Counted from the first letter of the stretch, positions 44,218 through 54,282 are shown. The stretch is DNA of 64,000 bases from Neptunicella sp048268085 (GCF_048268085.1 NZ_JBLWWF010000008.1:62001-126000), one strand, 5' to 3'. Notes: generated from the letters alone by a model not told the origin. A program made the numbers and translations.

Positions 44218-45097
44218 ACTCTATCTGGAAGATCATTTCCCATCCCCTATTCGGCACACGTGGATTGAATTTAGACGAAACCATGTGTCGATGCTGGGTT
44301 TATGGTTATTAATCATGTTTATTATCGTGATTATCTTTGCTCCGGGTATCTCTCCTTTTAGCCCCACCGAACAAAATACCGATGTAATTTTATTGCCTCC
44401 AGCATGGGATAGTAGCGGCACTATTGTGCACTTATTCGGTACCGACAGCTTAGGACGGGATGTGTTATCACGGGTTATTCATGGCAGCAGGCTGACTTTT
44501 GGAATTAGTATTCTGTTGGTACTGATTGCCATGTTAATCGGGTTTAGTTTAGGGGCTTTTGCCGGGATGGGACACGGGATCCGCGCCAGTGTCTTGAATC
44601 ATTTACTGGATGCGGTGATGGTTATTCCTACCTTGATTATCGCTATCATCATCGTGGCTATTCTGGGTACCGGATTGGCCAATTGTATGTGGGCAATAAC
44701 CTTGGCACTGATCCCCAAATTTATTCACCTAACTCGAGATTTGGTGCGTACAGAGAGTCATATGGAATATGTTACCGCAGCTCGTTTAGACGGCGCCAGT
44801 AATACCCGCATCCTGTTTGACTCAATCCTGCCCAATATGATCGAACCCTTGGTGGTGAATGGTACCTTTTCCTTATCACTGGCAATACTTGATATTAGTG
44901 CGCTGGGTTTCTTAAACTTGGGGGCACAAGCTCCGTCTTCAGAGCTAGGGGCAATGTTATCTGATGGATTAGAGTTAGCCTATATTGCACCATGGAATAT
45001 AGCCTTACCCGGTGGCGCCATCTTATTAATGCTTATCTCGGTTAATTTAGTTGGAGATGGCCTAAGAACCGCATTAAGAAACAGGTTGCAGCAATAA
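44204..45097 (+). CDS. sapC: SapC peptide ABC transporter permease
   Basis: A 297-residue second permease of the DppC type: an N-terminal cytoplasmic segment (EFRRNHVSMLGLW), then FGTDSLGRDVLSRVIHGSR and the EAA loop EYVTAARLDGASNTRILFDSILPN (about residues 187-210). It has about six membrane segments. It overlaps sapB by 14 nt and shares a base with the sapD start (TAATG), so the order of translation is fixed within one operon. Confidence 0.92.
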   Translation: MGQSKLYLEDHFPSPIRHTWIEFRRNHVSMLGLWLLIMFIIVIIFAPGISPFSPTEQNTDVILLPPAWDSSGTIVHLFGTDSLGRDVLSRVIHGSRLTFGISILLVLIAMLIGFSLGAFAGMGHGIRASVLNHLLDAVMVIPTLIIAIIIVAILGTGLANCMWAITLALIPKFIHLTRDLVRTESHMEYVTAARLDGASNTRILFDSILPNMIEPLVVNGTFSLSLAILDISALGFLNLGAQAPSSELGAMLSDGLELAYIAPWNIALPGGAILLMLISVNLVGDGLRTALRNRLQQ

Positions 45098-46092
45098 TGC
45101 TATTACTCGACATTAAAAACTTAACCTTAGAAATTGATACCACTAATGGCTGGGTAAAGGCACTGGATAAAGTCAATATTAGCCTTAAACGAGGTCAAAT
45201 TAGTGCATTAGTCGGCGAGTCCGGTTCCGGTAAAAGCCTGATTGTACGCACAATAGTTGGCGCGGTGCCGGATAGATGGCGTATCACTGCCGACCGAATG
45301 ACCTGGAAAGGCCGGGATTTATTGTCCATGTCAGAGCGGGAACGACGCCAAATTACCCGTGAAGAGATGTCGGTTATTTTCCAAAAAGCGGCCAATGCCT
45401 TTGATCCCACGGCCACTTTAGGTGAGCAAATCTTGGAAAACGTGCCTGATCACCTACTCGAAAAAAGTAGCTTTTGGCAACGCAAACAGCAACGCGAAGA
45501 AATAGTGATCAAACATCTGCATAAAGTCGGTATTAAAGACCATCAACAATGCATGCGGGCTTATCCCCATCAGGTTGCTGATGATGTCTGCCAAAAAGTC
45601 ATGCTGGTCAGTGCGTTGGTTAATAAGCCGGAATTATTAATTGCTGACGATCCCACTATGGGAATGGAGCTGATCAACAAAGTCCAAATATTAAAACTGC
45701 TTACCAAGTTGAATCAGATTCAAAACTTGACCATATTTTTTGTTGCTCATGATCTGCTGGCAATTGGCAATATTGCGACTGATATGACCGTACTTTATTG
45801 TGGTCAAACTGTGGAAAGCGGCAGTATGGAACAGTTACGGACTAAGCCTTTACATCCCTATACACAAGCATTACTGCACAGTGCACCAAGCTTTCGTAAA
45901 GATTTACCTCCCAAAGCGCCGTTGTCTTCGTTACCGGGTACGATTCCGACACTGCAACATTTACCCATTGGTTGTCGGTTAGGGCCACGCTGTCCCAGAG
46001 CGCAAAAAGAATGCGTTAAGGTCCCTTTACCCAAACGGATCCATGATCATAGCTATAGCTGTCATTTTCCCCTTAACAGGAATCCAAAATGA
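45097..46092 (+). CDS. sapD: SapD peptide ABC transporter ATP-binding protein
   Basis: A 331-residue ATPase. Walker A is GESGSGKS (about residues 40-47) and Walker B LLIADDPTMGME, with switch His in FFVAHDLL. The signature motif is degenerate (HQVADDVCQKVML instead of LSGGQ), which is also the case in the E. coli SapD (known of the family). The C-terminal part carries the oligopeptide-type Cys motif GCRLGPRCPRAQKEC, a probable iron-sulfur or zinc site. It overlaps sapF by 4 nt. Confidence 0.9.
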   Translation: MLLLDIKNLTLEIDTTNGWVKALDKVNISLKRGQISALVGESGSGKSLIVRTIVGAVPDRWRITADRMTWKGRDLLSMSERERRQITREEMSVIFQKAANAFDPTATLGEQILENVPDHLLEKSSFWQRKQQREEIVIKHLHKVGIKDHQQCMRAYPHQVADDVCQKVMLVSALVNKPELLIADDPTMGMELINKVQILKLLTKLNQIQNLTIFFVAHDLLAIGNIATDMTVLYCGQTVESGSMEQLRTKPLHPYTQALLHSAPSFRKDLPPKAPLSSLPGTIPTLQHLPIGCRLGPRCPRAQKECVKVPLPKRIHDHSYSCHFPLNRNPK

Positions 46093-46868
46093 GTGTTTTA
46101 CTGTCAGTTCAAAATCTGACATTCACCAAAACCACCAAAACGGGTTTATTTAATCAACCTAAAGTATTTCATTTATCACCGTTGGACTTCGAGCTACAAG
46201 CCGGTGAAACCATGGCAATAATTGGTGACAACGGCTCAGGCAAATCTACCGTTGCCAAACTGTTAGTAGGAGCTGAAACCCCCGATAGCGGCAGCATTAT
46301 CCTTAACGGTGAAACCATGCAGCCTGGCAATATTAAGCAACGCTGTTTAAAAATACGGATGATTTTTCAGCATAGCCAAAGTTCGTTAAATCCCGGCTTA
46401 ACCTTGGGCGCACTGCTGGATGAACCGCTGAAACTGAATACCAAGCTAATAGCAAACGATCGGCGTCGCAAGATTGAAAGTACGTTAATCCAAGTGGGTC
46501 TGATGGCCGATCACGCGCACTTCTATCCACATATGTTATCAGAGGGCCAGAAGCAGCGAGCCGCACTAGCAAGAGCGTTAATTCTTAACCCTGAAGTCAT
46601 CGTTGCTGATGAGCCATTTGCAGCGCTTGACCCTTCTGTGCGCTCTCAAACGGTAAACTTGTTAGTCAAGCTGCAACAAGACTTGGGTGTCGGCTTTATT
46701 TTTATTTCTCACAACCTGGGCATCGTTCGTCATATCAGTGATCGCGTATTAGTCATGCAGAAAGGACAAGTGATCGAAGCCGGTAAAACCGACGTTATTT
46801 TTAACTGGCCGAAAACCGATTACACCAAAAAACTGGTCGATGCTTATCAATCACTGAATAGAAAATAG
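46089..46868 (+). CDS. sapF: SapF peptide ABC transporter ATP-binding protein
   Basis: A 259-residue second ATPase with Walker A GDNGSGKST (about residues 47-55), signature LSEGQKQRAALARA, Walker B PEVIVADEPFAALDP and switch His in ISHNLGIV. It has the intact signature that SapD lacks, so the two ATPases are probably unequal partners. Last gene of the sap operon; a strong bidirectional terminator follows. Confidence 0.92.
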   Translation: MSVLLSVQNLTFTKTTKTGLFNQPKVFHLSPLDFELQAGETMAIIGDNGSGKSTVAKLLVGAETPDSGSIILNGETMQPGNIKQRCLKIRMIFQHSQSSLNPGLTLGALLDEPLKLNTKLIANDRRRKIESTLIQVGLMADHAHFYPHMLSEGQKQRAALARALILNPEVIVADEPFAALDPSVRSQTVNLLVKLQQDLGVGFIFISHNLGIVRHISDRVLVMQKGQVIEAGKTDVIFNWPKTDYTKKLVDAYQSLNRK

Positions 46869-46921
46869 TCAACATTCCCGTCGGTTTTATAACGTCCCTG
46901 ATTGAGCTGATAACCGAAATA

Positions 46922-46947
46922 AAAAAAGCGCCATACGGCGCTTTTTT
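46922..46947. terminator. Bidirectional terminator between sapF and ppiD
   Basis: AAAAAAGCGCC / GGCGCTTTTTT is a perfect 11-bp stem with loop ATAC; the T-runs on both strands serve the convergent sapF and ppiD genes. Confidence 0.93.
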
Positions 46948-46971
46948 GAATTTAATCAGATAGAAATAAAG

Positions 46972-48864
46972 TTATATTTTGCTAAACACTTCTATATCAG
47001 CTTGTGCCTTGAGGGCTTCAACAAAACTTCCCATGGCTTGCTGTGATTTCATCGACTGCAATCGTTGTTTTAGTCCAGCCAACTGAGTGTCATCTGCCGC
47101 TTCGGCGCTATTAATTTGCGTCACTTCAACTAGTGCTGCATCACCACCACTAATCTCAACTACAGCCCGATTACTTTTATCTGCAGTAGAAAGTTTAAAG
47201 GCTTCGTTACTAATTGCAGGTGCAACCGGTGAACCATATCGAGGCATGGCTTTCTGTTCTTTCCATTCAACCGATTTTTCTGCCAACTTAGCACTAATGT
47301 CTTGTCCATCATTCAATTCTGCTAGTAATGATTGAGCCCAATCTACCGCTGCCTGTTGCATCTTATCAGCAGTTAAGGTTTCAGTGATTTGTGTTTTGAC
47401 TTCATCAATACTGCGCGTTCTTACCGCTTCATGTTCATGCATACGGTAAACGACTAAATGATTATTACCCACTTCTTTAACCTCACTGTTTACTCCTTGG
47501 TAAACAATTTCATCGGTAAAGACATCATTTAAAATAGCCGGTTGGTTAAACAACTCAGGGGCATCGTTACGGGTAAATAAGGCCGTTGTTTGTACTTTTT
47601 TACCTGCAATTTCAGCAACTTCATCTAAATTGTCCGGAACTTCAAACGCAACTTCAGCCATTCGCTGATGAAGGGAGTAAAGCTTATTTATCGCTTTATC
47701 CTGTTTCACACTGGCAATAACTTGTTCACGAGCATCGGCCAACGGTGTAACTTGCTCCAATTTGCTATCCAATAACTTAATAATATGGAAACCGAAACTA
47801 CTTTTTACTACCCCAGACACTTGACCTGCATCTGTCATCGCAAAAGCCGCCTCTTCAAAGGCTGGATCCATATCACCTTTACTAAACCAATCGAGTTCGC
47901 CGCCATTTTCGGCACTGGATATATCGGCAGAATATTGTGCCGCCAAATCAGAAAAGTCGTCACCCGCCTTTACTTTCGCCAATACTTCCTCGGCGGTTTT
48001 CTTAGCAGCGTCTTCGTCATCACCAAATTCAATTAAAATATGAGCCACTTTACGCTGTCCTTCCGTGCGGAAGGAATCAAGATTATCTTGATAGTACTGG
48101 TTGATTTCATCGTCACTTACATCAATGCCTGCTAATAAGTCATCGATATTCAGTTCCACATAATCTAATGAAATCTTTTCTTGTGTATCAAATTGACTAA
48201 TATGCCCTTGATAGTATTCGTTGATTTCTTCGTCAGATACCGATACCTGATCAGCAAAATCACTGCCCGGCACTTGAATATAACGAATATCGCGAGTCTG
48301 TTGCTGTAATTGATAGACCTGCTCGGCTTCTGAAGATAACGCAAAATCCGTCCCTAACAATGCTTGTATGACCTGTTGACGAGTCATATCACTACGCATC
48401 GTATCGCGGAAGGTACTGGGTTGATAACCAACCTGACGTAATATTGCTAAATAGGTATCATTATTGAATTTTCCATCCAACTGGAATTCTTTCATATTAA
48501 CAATACGCTGTTTGATTTGTTCCGCGCTGATGCGCAGCCCCATTTTCTCGGCGGTTTGTTCAAACAAGGTTTCTGCGATAAGGCGATCCAGTACTGATTG
48601 ACGAATTTGTTTCAGATAACCTGAATCCGCTGCCAAGTCAGCAAAACTATCTCCATATTGCGATTCCAGTCTGGCTCGCTCATTTTGATAGGCCTTTTCA
48701 AATGTATTAGTCCCGATTTCGGTGCCATTCACTGTAGCGACAGGCTGCTCACCTCGAGTATTTAAGTAGCTGCCTACCCCTGCCAATGCAAACGTAATAC
48801 ATACCAATCCTAAAATCGCTTTAGCCCAGAAGCCTTGCGAACCTTCACGAATTTTTTCTAACAT
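46972..48864 (-). CDS. ppiD: Peptidyl-prolyl isomerase D, periplasmic chaperone
   Basis: A 630-residue inner-membrane-anchored folding factor for outer membrane proteins. It starts with a short cytoplasmic end (MLEKIREGSQGFWAKA) and one membrane helix (about 15-34, ILGLVCITFALAGVGSYL). A SurA-type N-terminal domain (TVNGTEIGTNTFEKAYQNE) follows, then a parvulin rotamase domain at about 265-365 (KVAHILIEFGDDEDAAK; DWFSKGDMDPAFEEAAF). Acidic repeats around DEINEYYQ recur twice, as in other PpiD proteins. It follows hupB on the same strand, the order known from E. coli. Confidence 0.94.
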   Translation of the reverse strand: MLEKIREGSQGFWAKAILGLVCITFALAGVGSYLNTRGEQPVATVNGTEIGTNTFEKAYQNERARLESQYGDSFADLAADSGYLKQIRQSVLDRLIAETLFEQTAEKMGLRISAEQIKQRIVNMKEFQLDGKFNNDTYLAILRQVGYQPSTFRDTMRSDMTRQQVIQALLGTDFALSSEAEQVYQLQQQTRDIRYIQVPGSDFADQVSVSDEEINEYYQGHISQFDTQEKISLDYVELNIDDLLAGIDVSDDEINQYYQDNLDSFRTEGQRKVAHILIEFGDDEDAAKKTAEEVLAKVKAGDDFSDLAAQYSADISSAENGGELDWFSKGDMDPAFEEAAFAMTDAGQVSGVVKSSFGFHIIKLLDSKLEQVTPLADAREQVIASVKQDKAINKLYSLHQRMAEVAFEVPDNLDEVAEIAGKKVQTTALFTRNDAPELFNQPAILNDVFTDEIVYQGVNSEVKEVGNNHLVVYRMHEHEAVRTRSIDEVKTQITETLTADKMQQAAVDWAQSLLAELNDGQDISAKLAEKSVEWKEQKAMPRYGSPVAPAISNEAFKLSTADKSNRAVVEISGGDAALVEVTQINSAEAADDTQLAGLKQRLQSMKSQQAMGSFVEALKAQADIEVFSKI

Positions 48865-49085
48865 GGTGCTTTTCGAACTCCAATTTGATTTTATCTCGTT
48901 ATCGGAAATTCGATCACGACATTTCCAGAGGCCGGATTATAACGTAATAACGCCTCAGTGAAAAAGCATCTATGCGGCTTAAAGGGCGATAAATTAGTCT
49001 ATATGGTGGTTTTTAATCCGACATCGCCAAACTGCGATGATTGATGCAATCAAACATCCTGACGAAAGTGATGTTGCAGAAAACA

Positions 49086-49115
49086 AAAAGGCGATGATAA
49101 ATCATCGCCTTTTTA
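49086..49115 (-). terminator. Intrinsic terminator of hupB
   Basis: AAAAAGGCGATGAT / ATCATCGCCTTTTT is a perfect 14-bp stem with a 2-nt turn (effective loop larger), 16 bp after the hupB stop. Symmetrical, so it could also act on plus-strand transcripts. Confidence 0.92.
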
Positions 49116-49131
49116 AAATCCGAAAATCGAC

Positions 49132-49404
49132 TTAGTTACAAGCGTCTTTCAGGGCTTTACCAGCTTTGAAAGAAGGAACTTTAGCTGCAGCAATTTGGAT
49201 AGTAGCTCCAGTTTGCGGGTTACGGCCTGTACGAGCAGCACGTTCGCGTACTGAAAAAGTACCGAAACCAACCAACGCAACTTGATCACCGTCTTTAAGT
49301 GCTTCTGTTACTGCGTCTGTCAGCGCGTCCAATGCACGGCCAGCTGACGCTTTAGAAATATCGGCACCCGCGGCAATTTTGTCGATTAATTGAGACTTGT
49401 TCAC
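49132..49404 (-). CDS. hupB: DNA-binding protein HU-beta
   Basis: A 90-residue histone-like protein with the full HU fold: NKSQLIDKIAAGADISKASA, GFGTFSVRERAARTGRNPQTG (the beta-arm, in part) and KVPSFKAGKALKDA. It starts with GTG, supported by AAGGGG eight bases upstream; the next in-frame ATG is far inside the fold. It bends and compacts DNA. Gene order lon-hupB-ppiD is the ancestral gammaproteobacterial one. TATAAT at 49423-49428 on the minus strand is a likely -10 box. Confidence 0.97.
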   Translation of the reverse strand: MNKSQLIDKIAAGADISKASAGRALDALTDAVTEALKDGDQVALVGFGTFSVRERAARTGRNPQTGATIQIAAAKVPSFKAGKALKDACN

Positions 49405-49640
49405 AATATCATCCCCTTCACTTGTTATTATATTGTTTGGTTAACTGAACCAGTTTTAATAAATTGTTTTTTCATACCTGAGAAACAACTCACGAATGTT
49501 CAAACAAACTTGATTTTAAATGAATCACCGCTATCCCTTTTGCGATAAGGCCTGTGGCGAAACTGAATCTAAGGCTACCACAACTTTTGTCAGAGTGAAG
49601 CCCCAAATTCGAAAAAAATGCAAAAAAGTTGGCTGAAATC

Positions 49641-52007
49641 CTATTTTTTAGCTTTATTGCTGCTTACTGGTGCAAATTTAAGCGGTTCTTCCTGCAATGC
49701 CAATGCCAAAACTTCATCAATCCATTGCACTGCATGGATATCTAGGTCTTGTTTTACATTCTTAGGTATCTCTTCTAAATCCCTTTCATTTTCTTTGGGG
49801 ATAATAACCGTTTTAATTCCACCACGGTGAGCTGCTAATAATTTCTCTTTTAAGCCACCGATAGCCAGTACTTCACCACGCAACGTGATTTCACCCGTCA
49901 TGGCTACATCACAACGAACCGGATTACCGGTCAAACAAGACACCAATGCTGTACACATTCCAATCCCTGCACTGGGACCGTCTTTAGGTGTTGCTCCTTC
50001 AGGCACATGCACGTGAATATCACGTTTTTCATGAAAGTCATCATTAATGCGTAATTTCTCAGCTCGACTGCGCACGACCGTCATCGCAGTTTGTATCGAT
50101 TCCTGCATAACATCGCCCAATGACCCCGTAAAGGTAGTTTTACCTTTGCCGGGCACCGAGGTGGTTTCAATCGTCAATAACTCTCCACCGACCTGAGTCC
50201 ACGCCAGACCAGTTACCTGACCAATCTGGTTGTTCTTGTCTGCTTTGCCGTAATCGAAACGTTGTACGCCCAGATATTTAGCCAAGTTTTTCTGGTTGAC
50301 GACCACATGCTTAATCGACTTATCCAATAAAATGTCTTTGACTGCTTTACGACAAATTTTGGATATTTCCCGCTCCAGACTACGTACACCAGCTTCGCGA
50401 GTGTAATATCGGATAATGCCGATAATGGCCGACTCTTCAATTGTCAGCTCACCTTTTTTCAAGCCATTTCGTTCAATTTGCTTTCCAATCAAATGACCTT
50501 TGGCAATATTCAACTTCTCATCTTCGGTATAGCCAGATAAACGGATGACTTCCATTCGATCCAATAGTGGGCCCGGAATATTCATACTGTTAGAAGTAGC
50601 CACAAACATCACATCAGATAAGTCGTAGTCCACTTCCAGATAGTGATCGCTAAACGTACTATTTTGTTCCGGATCCAGTACTTCTAACAGTGCCGAAGCA
50701 GGATCACCGCGCATATCGGAAGATATTTTGTCAATTTCATCCAACAAAAACAGCGGGTTTTTCACTTCGACTTTCGCCATTTTTTGAATAAGCTTACCCG
50801 GCATTGAACCGATATAGGTCCGACGATGCCCACGTATTTCAGCCTCGTCACGTACGCCACCTAGCGCCATGCGCACATATTTACGCCCGGTAGCTTTAGC
50901 TATGGATTGACCTAATGAGGTTTTACCTACCCCTGGCGGCCCCACCAAGCACAATATAGGTCCTTTTAACTTGCGCACTCGCTGCTGTACAGCCAGATAT
51001 TCGAGAATACGTTCTTTAACTTTTTCCAGACCGTAATGATCTTCGTTCAATACATTTTCGGCCACCAATAAATCACGTTTAACCTTGCTGCGTTTGAACC
51101 AAGGAACACTGACTAACCAGTCAATATAGCTTCTGACCACGGTAGCTTCAGCAGACATGGGCGACATCATTTTAAGTTTATGTAGCTCTGCACTCGCTTT
51201 TTGCTTGGCGTCAGCTGACATCTTAGCTTGTTCGATTTTTTTACCCAACGCTTCAAACTCGTCTGGCGCGTCATCGATTTCGCCTAATTCTTTTTGGATC
51301 GCTTTCATCTGCTCGTTCAGATAATACTCGCGCTGGCTACGTTCCATCTGTTTCTTGACCCGAGTTCGAATTTTCTTCTCGACTTGCAACAGATCAATTT
51401 CACTTTCCATCAACGCCATTAAATATTCCAGACGTTCATGTACACCAATAATTTCCAATACTTTCTGTTTTTCCACCAACTTTAACGGCATATGCGCGGC
51501 CATTGTGTCGGCCAAACGAGCTGCATCTTCGATACCATTAAGCGAGGTAAGCACCTCTGGCGGAATTTTCTTGTTCAGTTTGATATAGCCTTCAAACTGG
51601 GAAATTGCAGAACGCACCAATACTTCCTGCTCGGCATCATTCATTTCATCATCGGGTTTGCGAATCACTTCACCGATAAAAAATTCTTCGGTTTGCAGAT
51701 AGGTTTGTACTTCACCACGCACATTACCTTCCACCAACACTTTAACCGTGCCATCGGGCAATTTAAGCAACTGCAGAATCGTGGCTACCGTGCCGACCTT
51801 GTACAAGTCATCCACTTCAGGTTCATCAACCGCGGCATCTTTCTGTGCTACCAAAAAAATCTGCTTGTCATTTTCCATCGCAGCTTCCAGGCAGCGAATC
51901 GATTTTTCACGGCCGACAAAAAGTGGGATCACCATATGCGGATACACCACTACATCACGTAGTGCCAAGATGGGTGTTTCCAGCTGATCCATTTGCGCTT
52001 CTGTCAT
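49641..52007 (-). CDS. lon: ATP-dependent protease Lon
   Basis: A 788-residue Lon protease that degrades misfolded and regulatory proteins. The order is an N-terminal substrate-binding LON domain (LPILALRDVVVYPHMVIPLF-like, residues 9-30), AAA+ ATPase with Walker A GPPGVGKTS (about 357), then protease domain with catalytic Ser in PKDGPSAGIGM and Lys in GGLKEKLLAAHRGG. Length is typical. It lies between clpX and hupB and is preceded by a heat-shock-type (sigma-32) promoter pattern. It has no evident hairpin at its own 3' end, so read-through toward hupB is possible. Confidence 0.97.
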   Translation of the reverse strand: MTEAQMDQLETPILALRDVVVYPHMVIPLFVGREKSIRCLEAAMENDKQIFLVAQKDAAVDEPEVDDLYKVGTVATILQLLKLPDGTVKVLVEGNVRGEVQTYLQTEEFFIGEVIRKPDDEMNDAEQEVLVRSAISQFEGYIKLNKKIPPEVLTSLNGIEDAARLADTMAAHMPLKLVEKQKVLEIIGVHERLEYLMALMESEIDLLQVEKKIRTRVKKQMERSQREYYLNEQMKAIQKELGEIDDAPDEFEALGKKIEQAKMSADAKQKASAELHKLKMMSPMSAEATVVRSYIDWLVSVPWFKRSKVKRDLLVAENVLNEDHYGLEKVKERILEYLAVQQRVRKLKGPILCLVGPPGVGKTSLGQSIAKATGRKYVRMALGGVRDEAEIRGHRRTYIGSMPGKLIQKMAKVEVKNPLFLLDEIDKISSDMRGDPASALLEVLDPEQNSTFSDHYLEVDYDLSDVMFVATSNSMNIPGPLLDRMEVIRLSGYTEDEKLNIAKGHLIGKQIERNGLKKGELTIEESAIIGIIRYYTREAGVRSLEREISKICRKAVKDILLDKSIKHVVVNQKNLAKYLGVQRFDYGKADKNNQIGQVTGLAWTQVGGELLTIETTSVPGKGKTTFTGSLGDVMQESIQTAMTVVRSRAEKLRINDDFHEKRDIHVHVPEGATPKDGPSAGIGMCTALVSCLTGNPVRCDVAMTGEITLRGEVLAIGGLKEKLLAAHRGGIKTVIIPKENERDLEEIPKNVKQDLDIHAVQWIDEVLALALQEEPLKFAPVSSNKAKK

Positions 52008-52053
52008 ATTTATTCTCTTTAAATTCTATTCGGCTTATTTGAACTGTTATCTG

Positions 52054-52081
52054 ATATGGGGATCGTCACCGCAAGTTCAAA
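52054..52081 (-). promoter_or_regulatory. Sigma-32-like heat-shock promoter of lon
   Basis: On the minus strand TTTGAAC, 13 bp, CCCCATAT: close to the sigma-32 consensus CTTGAAA-N13-15-CCCCATNT. Predicted start near 52047 gives a leader of about 40 nt before lon, in line with heat-induced lon in other gammaproteobacteria. Confidence 0.7.
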
Positions 52082-52160
52082 TCAAAATTGAAAATAATTG
52101 CTTACTAACGCTTTGCACGATAGCAACATACAATAGCCCGGCAGCTCGGCGCAGACAAAA

Positions 52161-52178
52161 AAGGCCCTGACGGGCCTT
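52161..52178 (-). terminator. Intrinsic terminator of clpX
   Basis: AAGGCCC / GGGCCTT with loop TGAC and a T-run on the minus strand, 16 bp after the clpX stop. It separates clpX from lon. Confidence 0.85.
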
Positions 52179-52193
52179 AAATTTGTTGAACTA

Positions 52194-53471
52194 TTATTCA
52201 GACGCAGTTTTCTTTTCTTTTTCACTATCGTAAATAAGAATAGGCTTAGACTCGCCTTTTATTGCAGATTCATCAATCACCACTTTGCTAACATCTTGCA
52301 TAGAGGGTAATTCATACATGGTATCTAGCAATACCGCCTCAACAATAGAGCGTAATCCCCGAGCTCCTGTTTTACGTGTCATCGCTTTAGCAGCGATCGC
52401 ATGTAAGGCGTCTTCACGGAACTCAAGTTCGACATCTTCCATTGAAAACAATGCACCATACTGTTTAGTCAGGGCATTCTTCGGTTCTTGAAGAATTTGA
52501 ATTAATGCATCCTCGCTTAATTCTTCCAGTGTTGCCACTACAGGCAGACGACCGATAAATTCAGGGATCAAACCATATTTAACCAAATCTTCAGGTTCAA
52601 CCTTTTGGAACAGCTTAGACAAGGTTTCCTTGTTATTCTTGCTCTTCACTTCTGCCCCGAAACCGATGCCGGAACCGGTCAACGCTCGTTGCTCAATGAC
52701 TTTATCCAGACCGGCAAAGGCACCACCACAGATAAACAGGATCTTGGATGTATCTACTTGCAAGAATTCCTGCTGTGGATGCTTGCGTCCGCCCTGTGGA
52801 GGAACAGAAGCAATGGTCCCTTCGATCAGTTTCAGCAACGCTTGTTGAACGCCTTCACCTGATACGTCACGAGTAATTGACGGGTTGTCAGACTTACGTG
52901 AAATCTTATCGATTTCATCAATATAAACGATACCACGTTGCGCTTTTTCGACATCGTAGTCGCATTTTTGCAATAACTTCTGAATGATGTTTTCGACGTC
53001 TTCACCCACATAACCGGCTTCGGTTAACGTGGTGGCATCAGCCATGGTAAACGGAACATCCAATAATCTCGCCAGGGTTTCAGCCAATAGGGTTTTACCA
53101 CTACCAGTAGGACCGATCAGCAGAATATTACTTTTGCCTAACTCGACTCCATCGTGGACATCACCATTACGTAAACGCTTATAGTGATTGTAAACGGCAA
53201 CAGACAATACCTTTTTGGCGTGCCCCTGGCCGATAACATAATCATCCAAATGGGTATGAATTTCGTGAGGCTTAGGTAAAGAATCAGCCGGCTTTTTAGG
53301 CGCAATTTCTTTAATCTCTTCACGAATGATGTCGTTACATAACTCGACACATTCATCGCATATAAATACCGACGGGCCGGCAATCAGTTTGCGCACTTCA
53401 TGCTGACTTTTGCCACAAAATGAGCAATACAGTAATTTATTATCACTGTCGGAGTTGTGGTCATCACTCAT
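52194..53471 (-). CDS. clpX: ClpX ATPase subunit of ClpXP protease
   Basis: A 425-residue AAA+ unfoldase. The N-terminal zinc-binding domain has CSFCGKSQHEVRKLIAGP and ICDECVELC (four Cys, about residues 16-45). Walker A is GPTGSGKT and Walker B IVYIDEIDKIS, followed by the RKH-like QGGRKHPQQEF pore segment and the IGF loop GSGIGFGAEV that docks on ClpP. It starts 79 bp after clpP, so the pair is probably cotranscribed. Terminator downstream is clear. Confidence 0.97.
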   Translation of the reverse strand: MSDDHNSDSDNKLLYCSFCGKSQHEVRKLIAGPSVFICDECVELCNDIIREEIKEIAPKKPADSLPKPHEIHTHLDDYVIGQGHAKKVLSVAVYNHYKRLRNGDVHDGVELGKSNILLIGPTGSGKTLLAETLARLLDVPFTMADATTLTEAGYVGEDVENIIQKLLQKCDYDVEKAQRGIVYIDEIDKISRKSDNPSITRDVSGEGVQQALLKLIEGTIASVPPQGGRKHPQQEFLQVDTSKILFICGGAFAGLDKVIEQRALTGSGIGFGAEVKSKNNKETLSKLFQKVEPEDLVKYGLIPEFIGRLPVVATLEELSEDALIQILQEPKNALTKQYGALFSMEDVELEFREDALHAIAAKAMTRKTGARGLRSIVEAVLLDTMYELPSMQDVSKVVIDESAIKGESKPILIYDSEKEKKTASE

Positions 53472-53550
53472 TAAACTTACCTCTGTTTAAATGCTTACTA
53501 AATATGGGACTATCCCAACATCATTTAGTCAGACTTTGGTGATTTAAAGT

Positions 53551-54177
53551 CTACTTATCTAGACGACTAGTTAATACACTATCGACCAAACCGTAATTAA
53601 CTGCATCTTCAGCACTCATAAAATTATCACGATCTGTGTCGCGAGCAACAATTTCATAGTCCTGACCGGTATGACCGGCGATCAAGCGATTCAGTTTCTC
53701 TTTAATAGACAGTATTTCTCTGGCATGGATTTCAAAATCCGATGCTTGTCCCTGAAAACCGCCTAATGGTTGATGGATCATGACCCGTGCATTGGGTAGA
53801 CAATAACGTTTGCCTTTTTCACCACCTGAAAGCAAAAATGCTCCCATGCTGGCTGCTTGTCCCACGCAAACGGTACTAACATTAGGCTTAATAAAGTTCA
53901 TTGTATCATAAATTGCCATTCCGGCCGTAACCGAGCCACCAGGAGAATTAATATACAAGAATATATCTTGATCGGGATTTTCAGACTCAAGGAACAACAT
54001 CTGAGCAACAATAAGGTTGGCCATGTGATCTTCCACCTGACCGACCATAAAGATAACGCGCTCTTTTAATAATCGGGAATAAATATCATAGGAGCGCTCG
54101 CCCTTAGCTGTTTGTTCAACAACCATAGGAACTAACGCGTCTTGTGGTTCAAAAGAATTATTCTGCATCATATTCAA
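53551..54177 (-). CDS. clpP: ClpP proteolytic subunit
   Basis: A 208-residue serine protease forming the tetradecameric barrel that partners ClpX. The triad is Ser110 in GQAASMGAF, His135 in RVMIHQPLGG and Asp184 in RDTDRDNF. The N-terminal propeptide (about residues 1-14) precedes ALVPMVVEQT, the mature start in related enzymes. It lies between tig and clpX with a terminator between tig and itself, so it must have its own promoter in the short 54178-54215 region. Confidence 0.97.
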   Translation of the reverse strand: MNMMQNNSFEPQDALVPMVVEQTAKGERSYDIYSRLLKERVIFMVGQVEDHMANLIVAQMLFLESENPDQDIFLYINSPGGSVTAGMAIYDTMNFIKPNVSTVCVGQAASMGAFLLSGGEKGKRYCLPNARVMIHQPLGGFQGQASDFEIHAREILSIKEKLNRLIAGHTGQDYEIVARDTDRDNFMSAEDAVNYGLVDSVLTSRLDK

Positions 54178-54215
54178 TGTCGTTTATCCGTATTTACAAA
54201 AATGACTGGCAAAAA

Positions 54216-54241
54216 AAATGCCCGGGGATTACCGAGCATTT
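54216..54241 (-). terminator. Intrinsic terminator of tig
   Basis: On the minus strand AAATGCTCGG pairs with CCGGGCATTT (one G-U pair) around a 6-nt loop, followed by eight T. It lies 42 bp after the tig stop and upstream of clpP. Confidence 0.85.
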
Positions 54242-54282
54242 AATCAGTTGCTGACTACAGAAGTCAACGAACAAGCGATAAA

